Shown here: positions 36,167 through 45,086 of the stretch, piece by piece
Layout: every line of letters begins with the position of its first letter
Position numbering within the stretch: the first letter of the stretch is position 1
Assembly (NCBI RefSeq): GCF_000686525.1
Contig: NZ_JMKT01000009.1
Coordinates: 186,001 to 250,000 of the forward strand
DNA length: 64,000 nucleotides
Reading direction: 5' to 3'
Source: Desulfonatronovibrio hydrogenovorans DSM 9292
Lineage (GTDB): Bacteria; Desulfobacterota; Desulfovibrionia; Desulfovibrionales; Desulfonatronovibrionaceae
The notes under the pieces: generated by a model
What the model was told of the DNA's origin: nothing
The model's input: the letters and a program-made list of their open reading frames with translations, nothing else
The model's database searches: none
Position numbers and translations under genes: made by a program

Positions 36167-36910
36167 TCAATTTTTCCAGGGAATTATTTTTTTCAGGGCG
36201 TACATTCCCATCCTGCGCCGGACAAAGGCCAGCTGATCTTGCAAAGGCAAGTGTTTGGGACAGACATCTTCGCAACCCAGAAGCCCCATGCAGCCGAATA
36301 TGCCCTGATCAGTACCCACCACTTCAAAGTAGTCCTTTTCCTGCCTCTTGTCCCTGGGGTCAATGATGAATCTGGCGATGCGGTTCAAAGCAACAGCTCC
36401 CAGGAAATCCTCACGCATCTGGGCAGTGGCGCAGGCCCCAACGCAGCATCCGCATTCAATGCACCGTTCCAGCTCATATATCTGCTCAGCCACACTGTTG
36501 TCCATGCGCTCTTCTTCAGCATTGGGATCAAATTCCCCATCCGTATGAATCCAGGACCTGACTTTTTCATTCATGGATCTAAACCAAGTTCCGGTGTCCA
36601 CGGACAGATCCCCAACCAGCTTGAATCCAGGCAGGGGCATGAGGGTAATGTCAGCCGGGAGATCTTTGGCCTTGGTATGACAGGCCAGGCCGGGACGACC
36701 ATTGATGACCATTGCGCAGGCTCCGCAGATACCGGCCCGGCAACAGAAATCAAACTGCAGTGAAGGGTCCTGTTCTTCCCTGATCTTGTTCAATGCTACA
36801 AACAGGTTCAGATTCTCAGTTTCTTCCAGTTTGAATTTCTTCATCTCTGGCTTGGATGAAGGGTCCATGGGATTATATCGAAATATATTGAAGATTAACT
36901 TTCTTGCCAT
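36167..36910 (-). CDS. frdB: fumarate reductase iron-sulfur subunit
   Basis: 247 residues with three clusters. The [2Fe-2S] ligands lie in CCRAGICGAC (C57, C62, C65) with C77 beyond, the [4Fe-4S] ligands in CIECGCCVGAC, and the [3Fe-4S] region in CMGLLGCEDVCPKHLPL. It relays electrons from cytochrome b to the flavin subunit. GAGG precedes the ATG, which begins 1 base after the frdA stop, so translation is coupled. Overall it is closest to the Wolinella/epsilon-delta type rather than the E. coli type. Confidence 0.96.
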   Translation of the reverse strand: MARKLIFNIFRYNPMDPSSKPEMKKFKLEETENLNLFVALNKIREEQDPSLQFDFCCRAGICGACAMVINGRPGLACHTKAKDLPADITLMPLPGFKLVGDLSVDTGTWFRSMNEKVRSWIHTDGEFDPNAEEERMDNSVAEQIYELERCIECGCCVGACATAQMREDFLGAVALNRIARFIIDPRDKRQEKDYFEVVGTDQGIFGCMGLLGCEDVCPKHLPLQDQLAFVRRRMGMYALKKIIPWKN

Positions 36911-36911
36911 G

Positions 36912-38741
36912 TTATGCCTCTTTTGTTTCAGCGCTGATTATCTTTCCTCCACCGTATCCCCGGTCTCCAGGAGGCAGTTCAACAACTTTGGTTGCTGGTT
37001 CATACTTGAGCTCGGGCAAATCTTCGCCCTCTTTCCAGTAGGCCAGGGTCCGGACCAGCCAGTCCCTGTCATTGCGTTCAGGAAAGTCTTCTCTGGCATG
37101 TGAACCACGGCTTTCTTTTCTTTCCAAAGCCCCGTAAGCAACGCACAGGGCAAGCCTGACCATTCCAGGCAGACGCAGAGCCAGAGCCATTTCCGGGTTG
37201 GCGCCTGTTCCATTGGATTTAAGCTTGAGGTTGCCTGCCCGTTTATGGATCTCTTTGAGTTTGTCCACAGCCAGGGCCAGATCCTTTTCGTTCCGGAAGA
37301 TGCCGACATAATCCATTAATACATCCTGCATGGCATCCCTGACCTCAAAAACACCCTCTTTTCCGTCTCCTGAAACCAGGTCTGCCATTCTCTCCTGCTG
37401 TTTTCTCAGGGCTGAATTAACAACTTTAGTGTCAAAACCGGTCTCGTAACCTTTGAGGAATTCAACTATTTTCTCTCCGACAATCATGCCGGCCACCACG
37501 GTTTCAGCCAGGGAGTTTCCACCCAGGCGGTTAAAGCCATGCATGTCCCAGCAGGAAGCTTCTCCGGCCGAGAAAAGCCCTTTCAGCCCATAAGCAGCTC
37601 CATCCTTATTTGTCCGAACACCGCCCATACTGTAGTGCTGGGTGGGTCTGACCGGAATGAGTTCGGTTATGGGGTCAATACCCAGGAAGTTTTTGCATAT
37701 TTCATAAACCTCCCTGAGCTTGGTGGTGATGTGCTGTTTGCCAAGATGACGGATATCCAGCCAGAGGTGTTCTCCATAAGAACTCTTGACCCCCAGGCCT
37801 TTTCTGATGTGTTCGGTCATGCGTCTGGAAACCACGTCTCTGGAGGCCAATTCTGCCTTTTCCGGTTCATATACATGCATGAACCGTTCAAGGTTGACAT
37901 CCAGGAGGGTGCCTCCGTCTCCGCGACAGCCTTCTGTGACTAGAATGTCCGTAGGCACGATCCCGGTGGGGTGAAACTGGACTGCTTCCATGTTGCCCAG
38001 AGGAACCACACCAGTATCCAGAGCAATGATCAGTCCGCCCCCGTCATTGATGACTGCATTGGTCGAAGCCCGGTAAATCCGTCCGAAACCGCCGGTGGCG
38101 ATGAGAGTTGCTTTGGCCAGATAGGCCCTGAGTTCACCTGTTTTAAGGCATCTGACAACAGCACCCAGGCATTTTTCCCCGTCATGGATCAGACTGATGG
38201 CTTCTGTGCGGTCATGTACCTTGACCCCACTCTGCACCGCAACATTGTCCAGGGTGTAAAGCATGGCATGGCCGGTTCCATCGGAACAGTAACAGGCCCG
38301 CCACTTGGCTGTGCCGCCGAAATCCCTGGCCGTGATCAAGCCCTCCCGGTCTTTTTTCTCTTCCTTTTCCAGTTTTTCTCCGCCCTTATAGTAACTGGAT
38401 TTGCCAGGCACCACCCTGTTCCAGGGCACTCCCCAGTAAGCCATCTGGCGAATGGCCAGGGGAGCGTTATCAGCAAACATCCTGACTACTTCCTGGTCGC
38501 AACCCCAGTCAGAACCCTTGACAGTGTCCTGGAAATGGACATCAGGACAGTCTCCTTCGCCTTTGATGCAGTTTCCAAGGGAAGCCTGCATACCGCCCTG
38601 AGCAGCTGAAGAATGGGAACGCCTGGGAGGGACAAGACTTAAACAGATGGCCTCAAATCCGGCTTGAGCAGCTTCAATGGCCACCCTTTCTCCGGCCAGG
38701 CCCGATCCAATACATAGTAAATCAGTATAAATTATCTGCAT
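36912..38741 (-). CDS. frdA: fumarate reductase flavoprotein subunit
   Basis: 609 residues. N-terminal FAD motif GSGLAGERVAIEAAQAG (12-28), H43 in RSHSSAAQGGMQ for covalent FAD, the substrate-binding HPTGIVPTDILVTEG segment, and MGGVRTNKDGAAYGLKGLFSAGE near 400. It reduces fumarate or, in reverse, oxidises succinate in the cytoplasm. Sulfate reducers can use it both ways with menaquinone. It lies 15 bases after frdC and 1 base before frdB. The GGAG ribosome site is well placed. Confidence 0.96.
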   Translation of the reverse strand: MQIIYTDLLCIGSGLAGERVAIEAAQAGFEAICLSLVPPRRSHSSAAQGGMQASLGNCIKGEGDCPDVHFQDTVKGSDWGCDQEVVRMFADNAPLAIRQMAYWGVPWNRVVPGKSSYYKGGEKLEKEEKKDREGLITARDFGGTAKWRACYCSDGTGHAMLYTLDNVAVQSGVKVHDRTEAISLIHDGEKCLGAVVRCLKTGELRAYLAKATLIATGGFGRIYRASTNAVINDGGGLIIALDTGVVPLGNMEAVQFHPTGIVPTDILVTEGCRGDGGTLLDVNLERFMHVYEPEKAELASRDVVSRRMTEHIRKGLGVKSSYGEHLWLDIRHLGKQHITTKLREVYEICKNFLGIDPITELIPVRPTQHYSMGGVRTNKDGAAYGLKGLFSAGEASCWDMHGFNRLGGNSLAETVVAGMIVGEKIVEFLKGYETGFDTKVVNSALRKQQERMADLVSGDGKEGVFEVRDAMQDVLMDYVGIFRNEKDLALAVDKLKEIHKRAGNLKLKSNGTGANPEMALALRLPGMVRLALCVAYGALERKESRGSHAREDFPERNDRDWLVRTLAYWKEGEDLPELKYEPATKVVELPPGDRGYGGGKIISAETKEA

Positions 38742-38756
38742 GAATGCACTCCGGAT

Positions 38757-39407
38757 TTATATTTTAACGAAAAGAAATCGAATAAGGGTGATCAGGCCAA
38801 GGAAAATAAAGAAGCCGGTAATATAGTATTCGAATTTTTTAACTTTTTTCCTGGCCTGGCTCTTGATGAATCCCCATTTGACCCCCAGCCTGTACCAGCC
38901 TACTCCCACATGCAGCTCAACCATGGGCAGAAGAATCAGGTAAAAGGTCAGCCAGAATCCGCTTTGAATCCTGGCGGCACTTTTGTCAGCAGTGATAGGC
39001 AGATCCGTCAGGACTACCCACATATGAATCGCCCCCATGATCAGGATGATCATGGCAGACACTACCTGGACCACCCACATCCAGGTATCCCTGTGAGCCA
39101 GCATCTTGCTTTGAAACCAGAGTTTCTTCTGCTGTTCCGATCTGAAGGGAATCTTTCTGGCCGCAAGAATAAAATGGGCGAAAAAGATCAATACGATCAA
39201 AGGTCCACCTACCTGAGCCAGGTAATAGTCTTCAAAGAAATTGGCCAGCGCATTAAAGGCTCCGGTTCCAAAGATAATACTGGCTACAAAAAGGGCATGC
39301 AGATACATGAACGATATCAGACAAAGCCCTGTAAACATCTGCAGCCAGTCCAGATAAGCGGCCTGCCTGGTAACGGCAGGCACATACACTGTACTGTCAA
39401 TACGCAT
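38757..39407 (-). CDS. frdC: fumarate reductase di-heme cytochrome b subunit
   Basis: 216 residues with five membrane helices. The heme-ligand histidines are placed as in Wolinella FrdC: H37, H78, H128 and H166 (spacing 41/50/38). It links menaquinone to the FrdAB catalytic pair across the membrane. I use the ATG at 39407, which has AGGAGG upstream; the open frame extends 34 codons further but without a ribosome site. Order frdC-frdA-frdB is the Wolinella order. A single membrane subunit agrees with group B quinol:fumarate reductase. Confidence 0.93.
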   Translation of the reverse strand: MRIDSTVYVPAVTRQAAYLDWLQMFTGLCLISFMYLHALFVASIIFGTGAFNALANFFEDYYLAQVGGPLIVLIFFAHFILAARKIPFRSEQQKKLWFQSKMLAHRDTWMWVVQVVSAMIILIMGAIHMWVVLTDLPITADKSAARIQSGFWLTFYLILLPMVELHVGVGWYRLGVKWGFIKSQARKKVKKFEYYITGFFIFLGLITLIRFLFVKI

Positions 39408-39478
39408 ACTTCCTCCTGTTATATTTCTGAAAAAATAATTTTTGCTGGACAGCTTTATAGCTGTGATAACAACACACT

Positions 39479-40243
39479 TTACATTTCCAGTTCCAGTCCA
39501 ATGGGACAATGGTCTGAACCCTTCACTCCCGGCTCAATCCAGGATCGGAGAACCTTGCTCTTCAATTCCTCGGACACAAAAAAATAATCAATCCGCCAGC
39601 CAGCGTTTCTGGATCTGGCTCCAAATCTGTAGGTCCACCAAGTATACTGGTCCGGCTCCTGGTTGAACATCCTGAAGGTATCCACATAACCGTGGCTGAT
39701 AAACCTATCCAGCCACTGCCTTTCAATGGGCAAAAAGCCGGAGCGGTCCTGGTTGGCCTTGGGGTTTTTCAGGTCGATTTCCTTGTGGGCAGTATTAAAA
39801 TCCCCGCAAACCACTATGGGCTTTGATTTCCTCAGCTCTTCAGCATAATTTAGAAATGAATCATAATAATCCAGTTTGAACTTGAGGCGTTCTTCATTCA
39901 TCTGGCCGTTGGGAAAGTAAACATTGAGCAGATGAAAATCTTCATATTCCATGCAGATCAATCTGCCTTCACCCTGAAATCTATCTTCAGGCAAACCTGT
40001 GGAGATCTTAAGGGGTTTAACCCTGAAAAAAGAAGCTACCCCGGAATACCCCTGTTTAGCCCTGGAAGGATTCCAGGCCATGTCATAACCGGGTATGGAT
40101 CTATCCCGCTCCTCAAGCTGGTCAAGTCTGGCCTTGGTCTCCTGCAGACAGACAACATCCGAGTCAGACTGCTGGAACCAATCCCAGAAGCCCTTGCCGA
40201 CCACCGCGCGAAAGCCGTTGACATTCCAGGAATGAATTATCAT
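39479..40243 (-). CDS. xth: exodeoxyribonuclease III (AP endonuclease)
   Basis: 254 residues, EEP nuclease fold. The motifs are SWNVNGFRAV (5-14), LQETKAR, GDFNTAHKEIDL, and the final GSDHCPIGLEL with catalytic His. It cuts abasic sites and removes 3' blocks. Its ATG overlaps the stop of the phosphoesterase gene (ATGA), so the two are translationally linked. It stands beside, but on the same strand as, the frdC gene, 71 bases ahead of it. Confidence 0.95.
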   Translation of the reverse strand: MIIHSWNVNGFRAVVGKGFWDWFQQSDSDVVCLQETKARLDQLEERDRSIPGYDMAWNPSRAKQGYSGVASFFRVKPLKISTGLPEDRFQGEGRLICMEYEDFHLLNVYFPNGQMNEERLKFKLDYYDSFLNYAEELRKSKPIVVCGDFNTAHKEIDLKNPKANQDRSGFLPIERQWLDRFISHGYVDTFRMFNQEPDQYTWWTYRFGARSRNAGWRIDYFFVSEELKSKVLRSWIEPGVKGSDHCPIGLELEM

Positions 40244-40908
40244 TGGACCATTCTCAACTGGGCGTCCAGTTCAGAGCCACTAAAAGAAATCCGGACATAT
40301 CCCCCGGATGACAAGGGACCAGGGTTGATGATCAGGGTTTTACCAATGCGATCCACAGACCGGGCTTCATGGATATGCCCGGTTACGCAGACTCCTGGCT
40401 GAACTTTTTCAATAAACTCTCTTACAGCCCTGCTGCCCACATTGCTGCCTGATTTCAGAAGATCAGCCTTGGTCCTGTACGGGGGGGTGTGGGTCAGAAA
40501 GATGAGATGTTTTGGCTCCATGGCCTGGTCTTCAACGCTGTCCAGCCACAATTTGAGTTGTTCTTCTTCCACTTCTGACGGCGTGGAAAAAGGGGTTGGA
40601 GTTGAGTATCCAAGGCCGGTGAGATGTACGCCGCCGACCATGGGGATGACCCTGGCATGAATGTTCATCCCTGTCTGGTCGAGATATTCTTCCACTTCCC
40701 GGGTATCCATATTCCCTATCTGGGCATAGACGTTGGGATTCAGTTTTTTAACTTCTTCCATCAGCCTGGAAACCTTTCCAAGGTTGCCCACATTGGTCAA
40801 ATCTCCGGACATGAGTATACCCGAGGCCATGGAAATATCATCAATTTTATGGATATTCTTCAGCCGCTCATGCACATCGCCAAAGGCTATCCAAAAGAGT
40901 TCAAACAT
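40240..40908 (-). CDS. calcineurin-like metallophosphoesterase
   Basis: 222 residues. The five metal-binding blocks are seen: GDVHERLKNI, MSGDLTNVG, IGNMDTREVEEYL, LTHTPPY and VTGHIHEARS. The GNMD in place of GNHD resembles the YfcE-like subgroup, which hydrolyses phosphodiesters of small molecules. No signal peptide is present, so it is cytoplasmic. The substrate is not known. It overlaps xth by 4 bases and follows the cysteine synthase fusion gene by 91 bases in transcription order. Confidence 0.9.
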   Translation of the reverse strand: MFELFWIAFGDVHERLKNIHKIDDISMASGILMSGDLTNVGNLGKVSRLMEEVKKLNPNVYAQIGNMDTREVEEYLDQTGMNIHARVIPMVGGVHLTGLGYSTPTPFSTPSEVEEEQLKLWLDSVEDQAMEPKHLIFLTHTPPYRTKADLLKSGSNVGSRAVREFIEKVQPGVCVTGHIHEARSVDRIGKTLIINPGPLSSGGYVRISFSGSELDAQLRMVQ

Positions 40909-40999
40909 GTTGAAAAACCTGATCCTAAAATGGATTAGTGTGTTGCTTGCGATCTACTGCTTAATCTGAAGTCTGGCATTCTTACCTGGACAACCTTGA

Positions 41000-43294
41000 T
41001 CATCTGACTTTGTAGACCCTTGGGCCGGTGTGAGTGTCCTCCAGACGAAAACCAAGCTCTGTGAGCTTCTGTCTCAGCTGGTCAGCCAGGACGTAATCCC
41101 TGTTGTTCCTGGCTGTTATTCTTTCCTGTATTAGCTGAGACAGCCCGGCTGGGAACTCATTTTCGGCCAGAGGCAGATTGTTCCAGTCCAAAATACCCAG
41201 AATATCATCAATATCTTTTAAAGCTTCCAGACAGGCATCAGCTTCAGCCTGGCTCAGCTGGAGAGCTTGGGATACCTTCCTGATTTCTTTGCAAAAGGAT
41301 AGAAGATCAGGCCAGAATCTGTATATTGAGAGATCATCTTCCAGGTGTCTGTCCAGGCTTTGCCTCAGTTCAGTGCACTTTTTGATGATTGTTTCTCTTG
41401 ATTCCCCGTCCTGGTCAAACCTGCCTGACTTCAATATGGCATAAAGATCCTGGACTTTGTGCCAGTTCTTCATCCACATGTTCAGACTGGGTTCCGAAAA
41501 AATCAGACTTTTATGGTATGATGCAGACAGCAGCCATAGCCTGAGGGCCAGATAACCGGTTCCCTGGGAAAACAGGTCATTGAGTCCCGGCAGTAAGGAT
41601 GTACCTGGCTCGGGTCTGACAGCCTGGGCCAGCATCCAGCACTGGGGAATCAGGTTCATGGCACCCTGCCAGAGGCTTTTCAAATTATCCAGGTGGGGGA
41701 AGAAATGAGCTTCTCCACCAAGAACCAGGTCCAGGTGAGATTCCCGGGCTGAAGCAGCCATCTGGAGATACCATGAGGGACGGACATTGCCCCATCTGGT
41801 TTTAAGGACATTATCCTCTTTGAGATCTTTCAGGCTGGCCCGTTTAAGCAGAGTGAAATCCCTGGGGCTGTCTTTGACATAATCTTCCAGGTCCACGGTC
41901 TTGCCCGAAATAATGGACTCAGGATCAATGCCTGATAAATGTCCGTATTCAGCATCCCGGCCAACATCGAAATAAACCGAGCGCAGCTTTTCATAGGCCA
42001 GGCCTTTGGATAACAGTCTGGAGCAGATCTGTACTCCTTTTTCCAGGTTGGCCGAGGCTGGAACAAATCTAAATTCTTTACTCAAGTTGAGTTCAGCTGC
42101 CAGGTTCTCAAGAAGATCTATGGATCGACTGCTGAACTCCTTAAGACTCATTCCTTTTTTCCGGACAGCTTCCAGGGTCCGGTCATCAAAGTCAGCCACA
42201 GCGACCGCTGGCTTTGACTGATCACCTTTTTTTACCAGAAATCGATGGACCACATCCAGGAGTACTGCCCTTCTCCAAAAATCAGGATCATCCGGAAAGT
42301 CTGTTCTGGGCCCTATGGTAAATAAAACAGGCTTTTTGGCAGTACTCTGCATGGATACCTTGGTCCGGGAGCGTAAATCAAAGATCTTGATCCCGCCCTG
42401 ATCAGGGGAACTGAACAGGGCAGTGCTCAAATATCTTTCTCCGCTGTCCGGGAAAATTGTGACAATCGTACCCTGGTCGATCATTTTGGCCAGCTCAAGT
42501 GACCCGGCCATGGCGGCTCCCGAACTCATGCCTACAAAAAGCCCTTCTTTTTCAGCCAGTTCCCGGCACATGGCAAAAGCATCCTGGTCCTTGACGTGAA
42601 TAACCTGGTCCAGAAATTTCTTGTCATATATTCCAGGAGGGTATGACTCCTGCATATTTTTGAGACCCTGAATCTTATGGCCTGGATAGGGCTCAATGCC
42701 TATACACCGGATTTCTGGATCGATCTCTCTCATCTTCCTGGTAATGCCCATGATGGTCCCGGTGGTACCCAGACATGCCGCCACATGGGTGACCTCTCCT
42801 CTGGTCTGCTCCCATATTTCAGGTCCAGTTGTCCGGTAATGGGCTTCAATGCTGGCCGGGTTATTGAACTGGTCCATGAGCACATACCGGTCAGGTTCTT
42901 CCCTGGCCATGCGGTAGGCTTCTTCTATGGCTCCATCCGTGCTCAGATGCCCTGGAGTCAGAACTATCTCGGCCCCGTAAGCCCGCATGATTTTTTTCCT
43001 TTCTTCTGAAGCAGCCGAGGACATGAGCAGCTTGATGGGATAACCCTTTACCGCACAGACCATGGCCAGACCAATGCCGGTATTTCCGGACGTAGCCTCG
43101 ATGACGGTCTTGCCGGGAACCAGGTCTCCGGTATTTTCCGCCCGCTCAATCATGGCCAGGGCTACCCTGTCCTTGACCGAACCCCCTGGATTCTTCATTT
43201 CCAGCTTGGCCAGAATCTTGACCTTGGGATTGGTGGAGATGTTCCTGATTTCCACCAGAGGAGTGCTGCCGATAAGAGAGAGGAGGTTGTTCAT
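41000..43294 (-). CDS. cysK: cysteine synthase fused to a degenerate cysteinyl-tRNA synthetase
   Basis: 764 residues. Residues 1-300 are an O-acetylserine sulfhydrylase with PLP lysine K41 (NPGGSVKDR), the T68-S-G-N-T-G phosphate/substrate loop, GTTGTIMG and S284 (DSGERYLS). Residues 302-764 follow the whole length of CysRS, but its catalytic signatures are lost. The HIGH region reads TDFPDDPDFW, the zinc cysteine of the WHIEC motif is methionine (WYLQM), and the E of FPHHENE is lost (FPHLDNL). Nothing like KMSKS remains where expected (PGTSLLPG). The C-terminal end, IQERITARNNRDYVLADQLR, is well preserved. The synthase should be active, while the second half is probably a regulatory, tRNA-binding or complex-forming module. 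The start lacks a clear ribosome site. Confidence 0.92.
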   Translation of the reverse strand: MNNLLSLIGSTPLVEIRNISTNPKVKILAKLEMKNPGGSVKDRVALAMIERAENTGDLVPGKTVIEATSGNTGIGLAMVCAVKGYPIKLLMSSAASEERKKIMRAYGAEIVLTPGHLSTDGAIEEAYRMAREEPDRYVLMDQFNNPASIEAHYRTTGPEIWEQTRGEVTHVAACLGTTGTIMGITRKMREIDPEIRCIGIEPYPGHKIQGLKNMQESYPPGIYDKKFLDQVIHVKDQDAFAMCRELAEKEGLFVGMSSGAAMAGSLELAKMIDQGTIVTIFPDSGERYLSTALFSSPDQGGIKIFDLRSRTKVSMQSTAKKPVLFTIGPRTDFPDDPDFWRRAVLLDVVHRFLVKKGDQSKPAVAVADFDDRTLEAVRKKGMSLKEFSSRSIDLLENLAAELNLSKEFRFVPASANLEKGVQICSRLLSKGLAYEKLRSVYFDVGRDAEYGHLSGIDPESIISGKTVDLEDYVKDSPRDFTLLKRASLKDLKEDNVLKTRWGNVRPSWYLQMAASARESHLDLVLGGEAHFFPHLDNLKSLWQGAMNLIPQCWMLAQAVRPEPGTSLLPGLNDLFSQGTGYLALRLWLLSASYHKSLIFSEPSLNMWMKNWHKVQDLYAILKSGRFDQDGESRETIIKKCTELRQSLDRHLEDDLSIYRFWPDLLSFCKEIRKVSQALQLSQAEADACLEALKDIDDILGILDWNNLPLAENEFPAGLSQLIQERITARNNRDYVLADQLRQKLTELGFRLEDTHTGPRVYKVR

Positions 43295-43450
43295 TATGGA
43301 TGTCGCATGCTTTATGATGGATCCCGGGTCCTGCCGGATTCTGGCCCGGATATGTGTTGATCAAAAAAGACAAAAGTTTTAAATAAATCCGTAAGCATAT
43401 CTTTTCAAGTAAAAAATTCTTTAATAATTTTTCAAGATGATGCCCAGTTT

Positions 43451-44338
43451 ATGTCAGATCAAAAAAAAGCCTATTTATATGCCCTGCTCACCGTAGGCAT
43501 CTGGTCAACTGTTGCCTCGGCCTTTAAGATCTCTCTTCGATACCTGGACCATGTGCAGCTGCTCTTTTATTCCGGTCTAACGTCAACTCTGGTGCTTGGC
43601 TGCCTGTGCATCTACTTTTTCGGTCCTTTTTTCTGGATGAGGATTTCAATCTCTAATATTAAATCCTCCCTGGTGCTGGGTTTTCTCAACCCTTTTTTAT
43701 ACTATCTTGTGCTGTTCAAGGCCTATGATCTGTTGCCGGCCCAGGAAGCCCAGCCTTTGAACTATACCTGGGGCATAACCCTGGCCCTTTTGTCCATCCC
43801 TTTGTTAAAGCAAAGAATTACCAAGGCTCAGATCCTGGCCATTCTGATCAGTTATTCCGGGACTCTGGTCATTTCCACCCGGGGAAACGTCCTGGGGCTT
43901 GAATTTTCCAATCCTCTGGGGGTCAGCCTGGCCCTGGGGAGCACCATCATCTGGTCCCTGTACTGGATATATAACACCAGGGACAGTCTTGATCCTTTAT
44001 TAAAGCTTTTTCTGAACTTTTGCGCCGGACTGGTTTACATCAGCATTTTTTTACCCTTTGTAACCACATTCAGCTTCGGGGATATCCGGGGGTTATACGG
44101 AGCAATGTATGTGGGGGTATTTGAAATGGGTATTACTTTTGTGTTCTGGCTGATGGCTCTTCGTCTTTCCAGGACAACGGCCCAGGTAAGCAATCTGATC
44201 TATCTCTCGCCCTTTTTGTCTCTTGTGTTTATTTACTTTCTCGTGGGTGAACAGATACTTTCGTCCACTTTAATCGGGCTGGCCCTGATCATGTCAGGCC
44301 TTATCATCCAGAGCAGAACCCGGGGCTGGTCAGATTAA
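43451..44338 (+). CDS. EamA-type (DMT superfamily) transporter
   Basis: 295 residues with ten predicted membrane helices in two EamA halves, each about 140 residues. The first half contains GIWSTVASAFKISLRY and the second LGVSLALGSTIIWSLYWIY. Such proteins export or import amino acids, purine bases or similar small molecules; the substrate is not shown by sequence. It is divergent from the cysteine synthase fusion across 156 bases and could share its regulation, perhaps for cysteine-related metabolite export, but this is speculative. A terminator follows. Confidence 0.9.
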   Translation: MSDQKKAYLYALLTVGIWSTVASAFKISLRYLDHVQLLFYSGLTSTLVLGCLCIYFFGPFFWMRISISNIKSSLVLGFLNPFLYYLVLFKAYDLLPAQEAQPLNYTWGITLALLSIPLLKQRITKAQILAILISYSGTLVISTRGNVLGLEFSNPLGVSLALGSTIIWSLYWIYNTRDSLDPLLKLFLNFCAGLVYISIFLPFVTTFSFGDIRGLYGAMYVGVFEMGITFVFWLMALRLSRTTAQVSNLIYLSPFLSLVFIYFLVGEQILSSTLIGLALIMSGLIIQSRTRGWSD

Positions 44339-44401
44339 GAATCAGACAACCATCCTAAATTACCTGGATTTTTTACACCGATCCGGATATTTTTAAGTTG
44401 A

Positions 44402-44428
44402 AGGGCATGCAACCTGCCCTATTTTTTT
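44402..44428 (+). terminator. intrinsic terminator after the EamA transporter gene
   Basis: AGGGCA (44402-44407) pairs with TGCCCT (44415-44420) around a 7-base loop, then ATTTTTTT. It separates the transporter gene from the B12-binding/kinase operon, which begins 13 bases further on. Confidence 0.75.
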
Positions 44429-44441
44429 AATCCAAACAGCC

Positions 44442-45086
44442 ATGATCACAGAAAAATTATATAAGCACTATATGCAATGCCTTCTTGAAGGTGACCGAGC
44501 CCAGTGTTTCAAGATAGTTAAAGAACTCCTGGAAAAGGATGTCCCAATTCATGATCTTTACCTGGGCTTGTTTCAAAAATCATTGTATGAGGTTGGCGAG
44601 CTCTGGGAAAACAACCGGATATCAGTTGCTGTAGAACACATGGCCACTTCCATCACCGAGAGTCTGCTCACTCTGGCCTATCCAAGAATTTTTGCTGCTG
44701 AACACAACGGCAGAAAAGCTGTTATTTCCTGCATAGCCAACGAATTCCATCAGATCGGCGGAAAAATGGTGGCAGACTTTTTTGAACTCAACGGCTGGGA
44801 TGGGTACTTTCTGGGTGCCAATACTCCTGCATCTGAAATGATGGATATTATCCATCATAAACAGCCGGATATGCTTGCACTTTCATTAAGTATCTATTTC
44901 AATATGAATTCTTTGTACCAGATTCTTGAACTGATAAAAAAGGCCCATCCAGGTCTGAAAGTCATAGTCGGGGGACAGGCCTTTCAATGGGGAGGAAGGG
45001 ATATCAGCAGCAGGTTTCCAGGGGTTGAGTATGTTGCCTCGATTTACCATCTGGAAGCCCTTCTGGAAAGTTATGAGCCAGCTTAA
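44442..45086 (+). CDS. B12-binding protein with CarH-type photoreceptor motifs
   Basis: 214 residues. Residues about 1-85 form a helical cap domain, with the Wx9EH motif W55...E65-H66 that in CarH-type photoreceptors packs against the upper face of adenosylcobalamin. Residues 92-212 form the cobalamin-binding Rossmann domain with E101-x-H103-x2-G106 (EFHQIGG), the lower-ligand motif, followed by LSLSIYFNMNSLYQ and VIVGGQAF. There is no DNA-binding domain, unlike CarH. It overlaps the next gene, a histidine kinase, by 14 bases, so the signal probably passes to that kinase. Methionine synthase-like methyl transfer is an alternative, but no methyltransferase genes are nearby and the Wx9EH motif argues for sensing. 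The ATG has a poor ribosome site. Confidence 0.88.
   Translation: MITEKLYKHYMQCLLEGDRAQCFKIVKELLEKDVPIHDLYLGLFQKSLYEVGELWENNRISVAVEHMATSITESLLTLAYPRIFAAEHNGRKAVISCIANEFHQIGGKMVADFFELNGWDGYFLGANTPASEMMDIIHHKQPDMLALSLSIYFNMNSLYQILELIKKAHPGLKVIVGGQAFQWGGRDISSRFPGVEYVASIYHLEALLESYEPA

Noticed and set aside
38970-39590. Plus-strand open frame opposite frdC
   Set aside because: frdC has the expected helices and heme histidines; the opposite frame has no features.
41000-43294. Idea that the cysteine synthase fusion is two adjacent genes joined by a sequencing error
   Set aside because: The frame is continuous with no stop, start or ribosome site at the junction (near residue 300), and the degenerate motifs are spread over the whole second half, which a single error cannot cause.
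45025-45072. Longer start for the B12-linked kinase
   Set aside because: It would lie further inside the B12-binding gene and has no ribosome site, whereas GGAAAG precedes the ATG at 45073.
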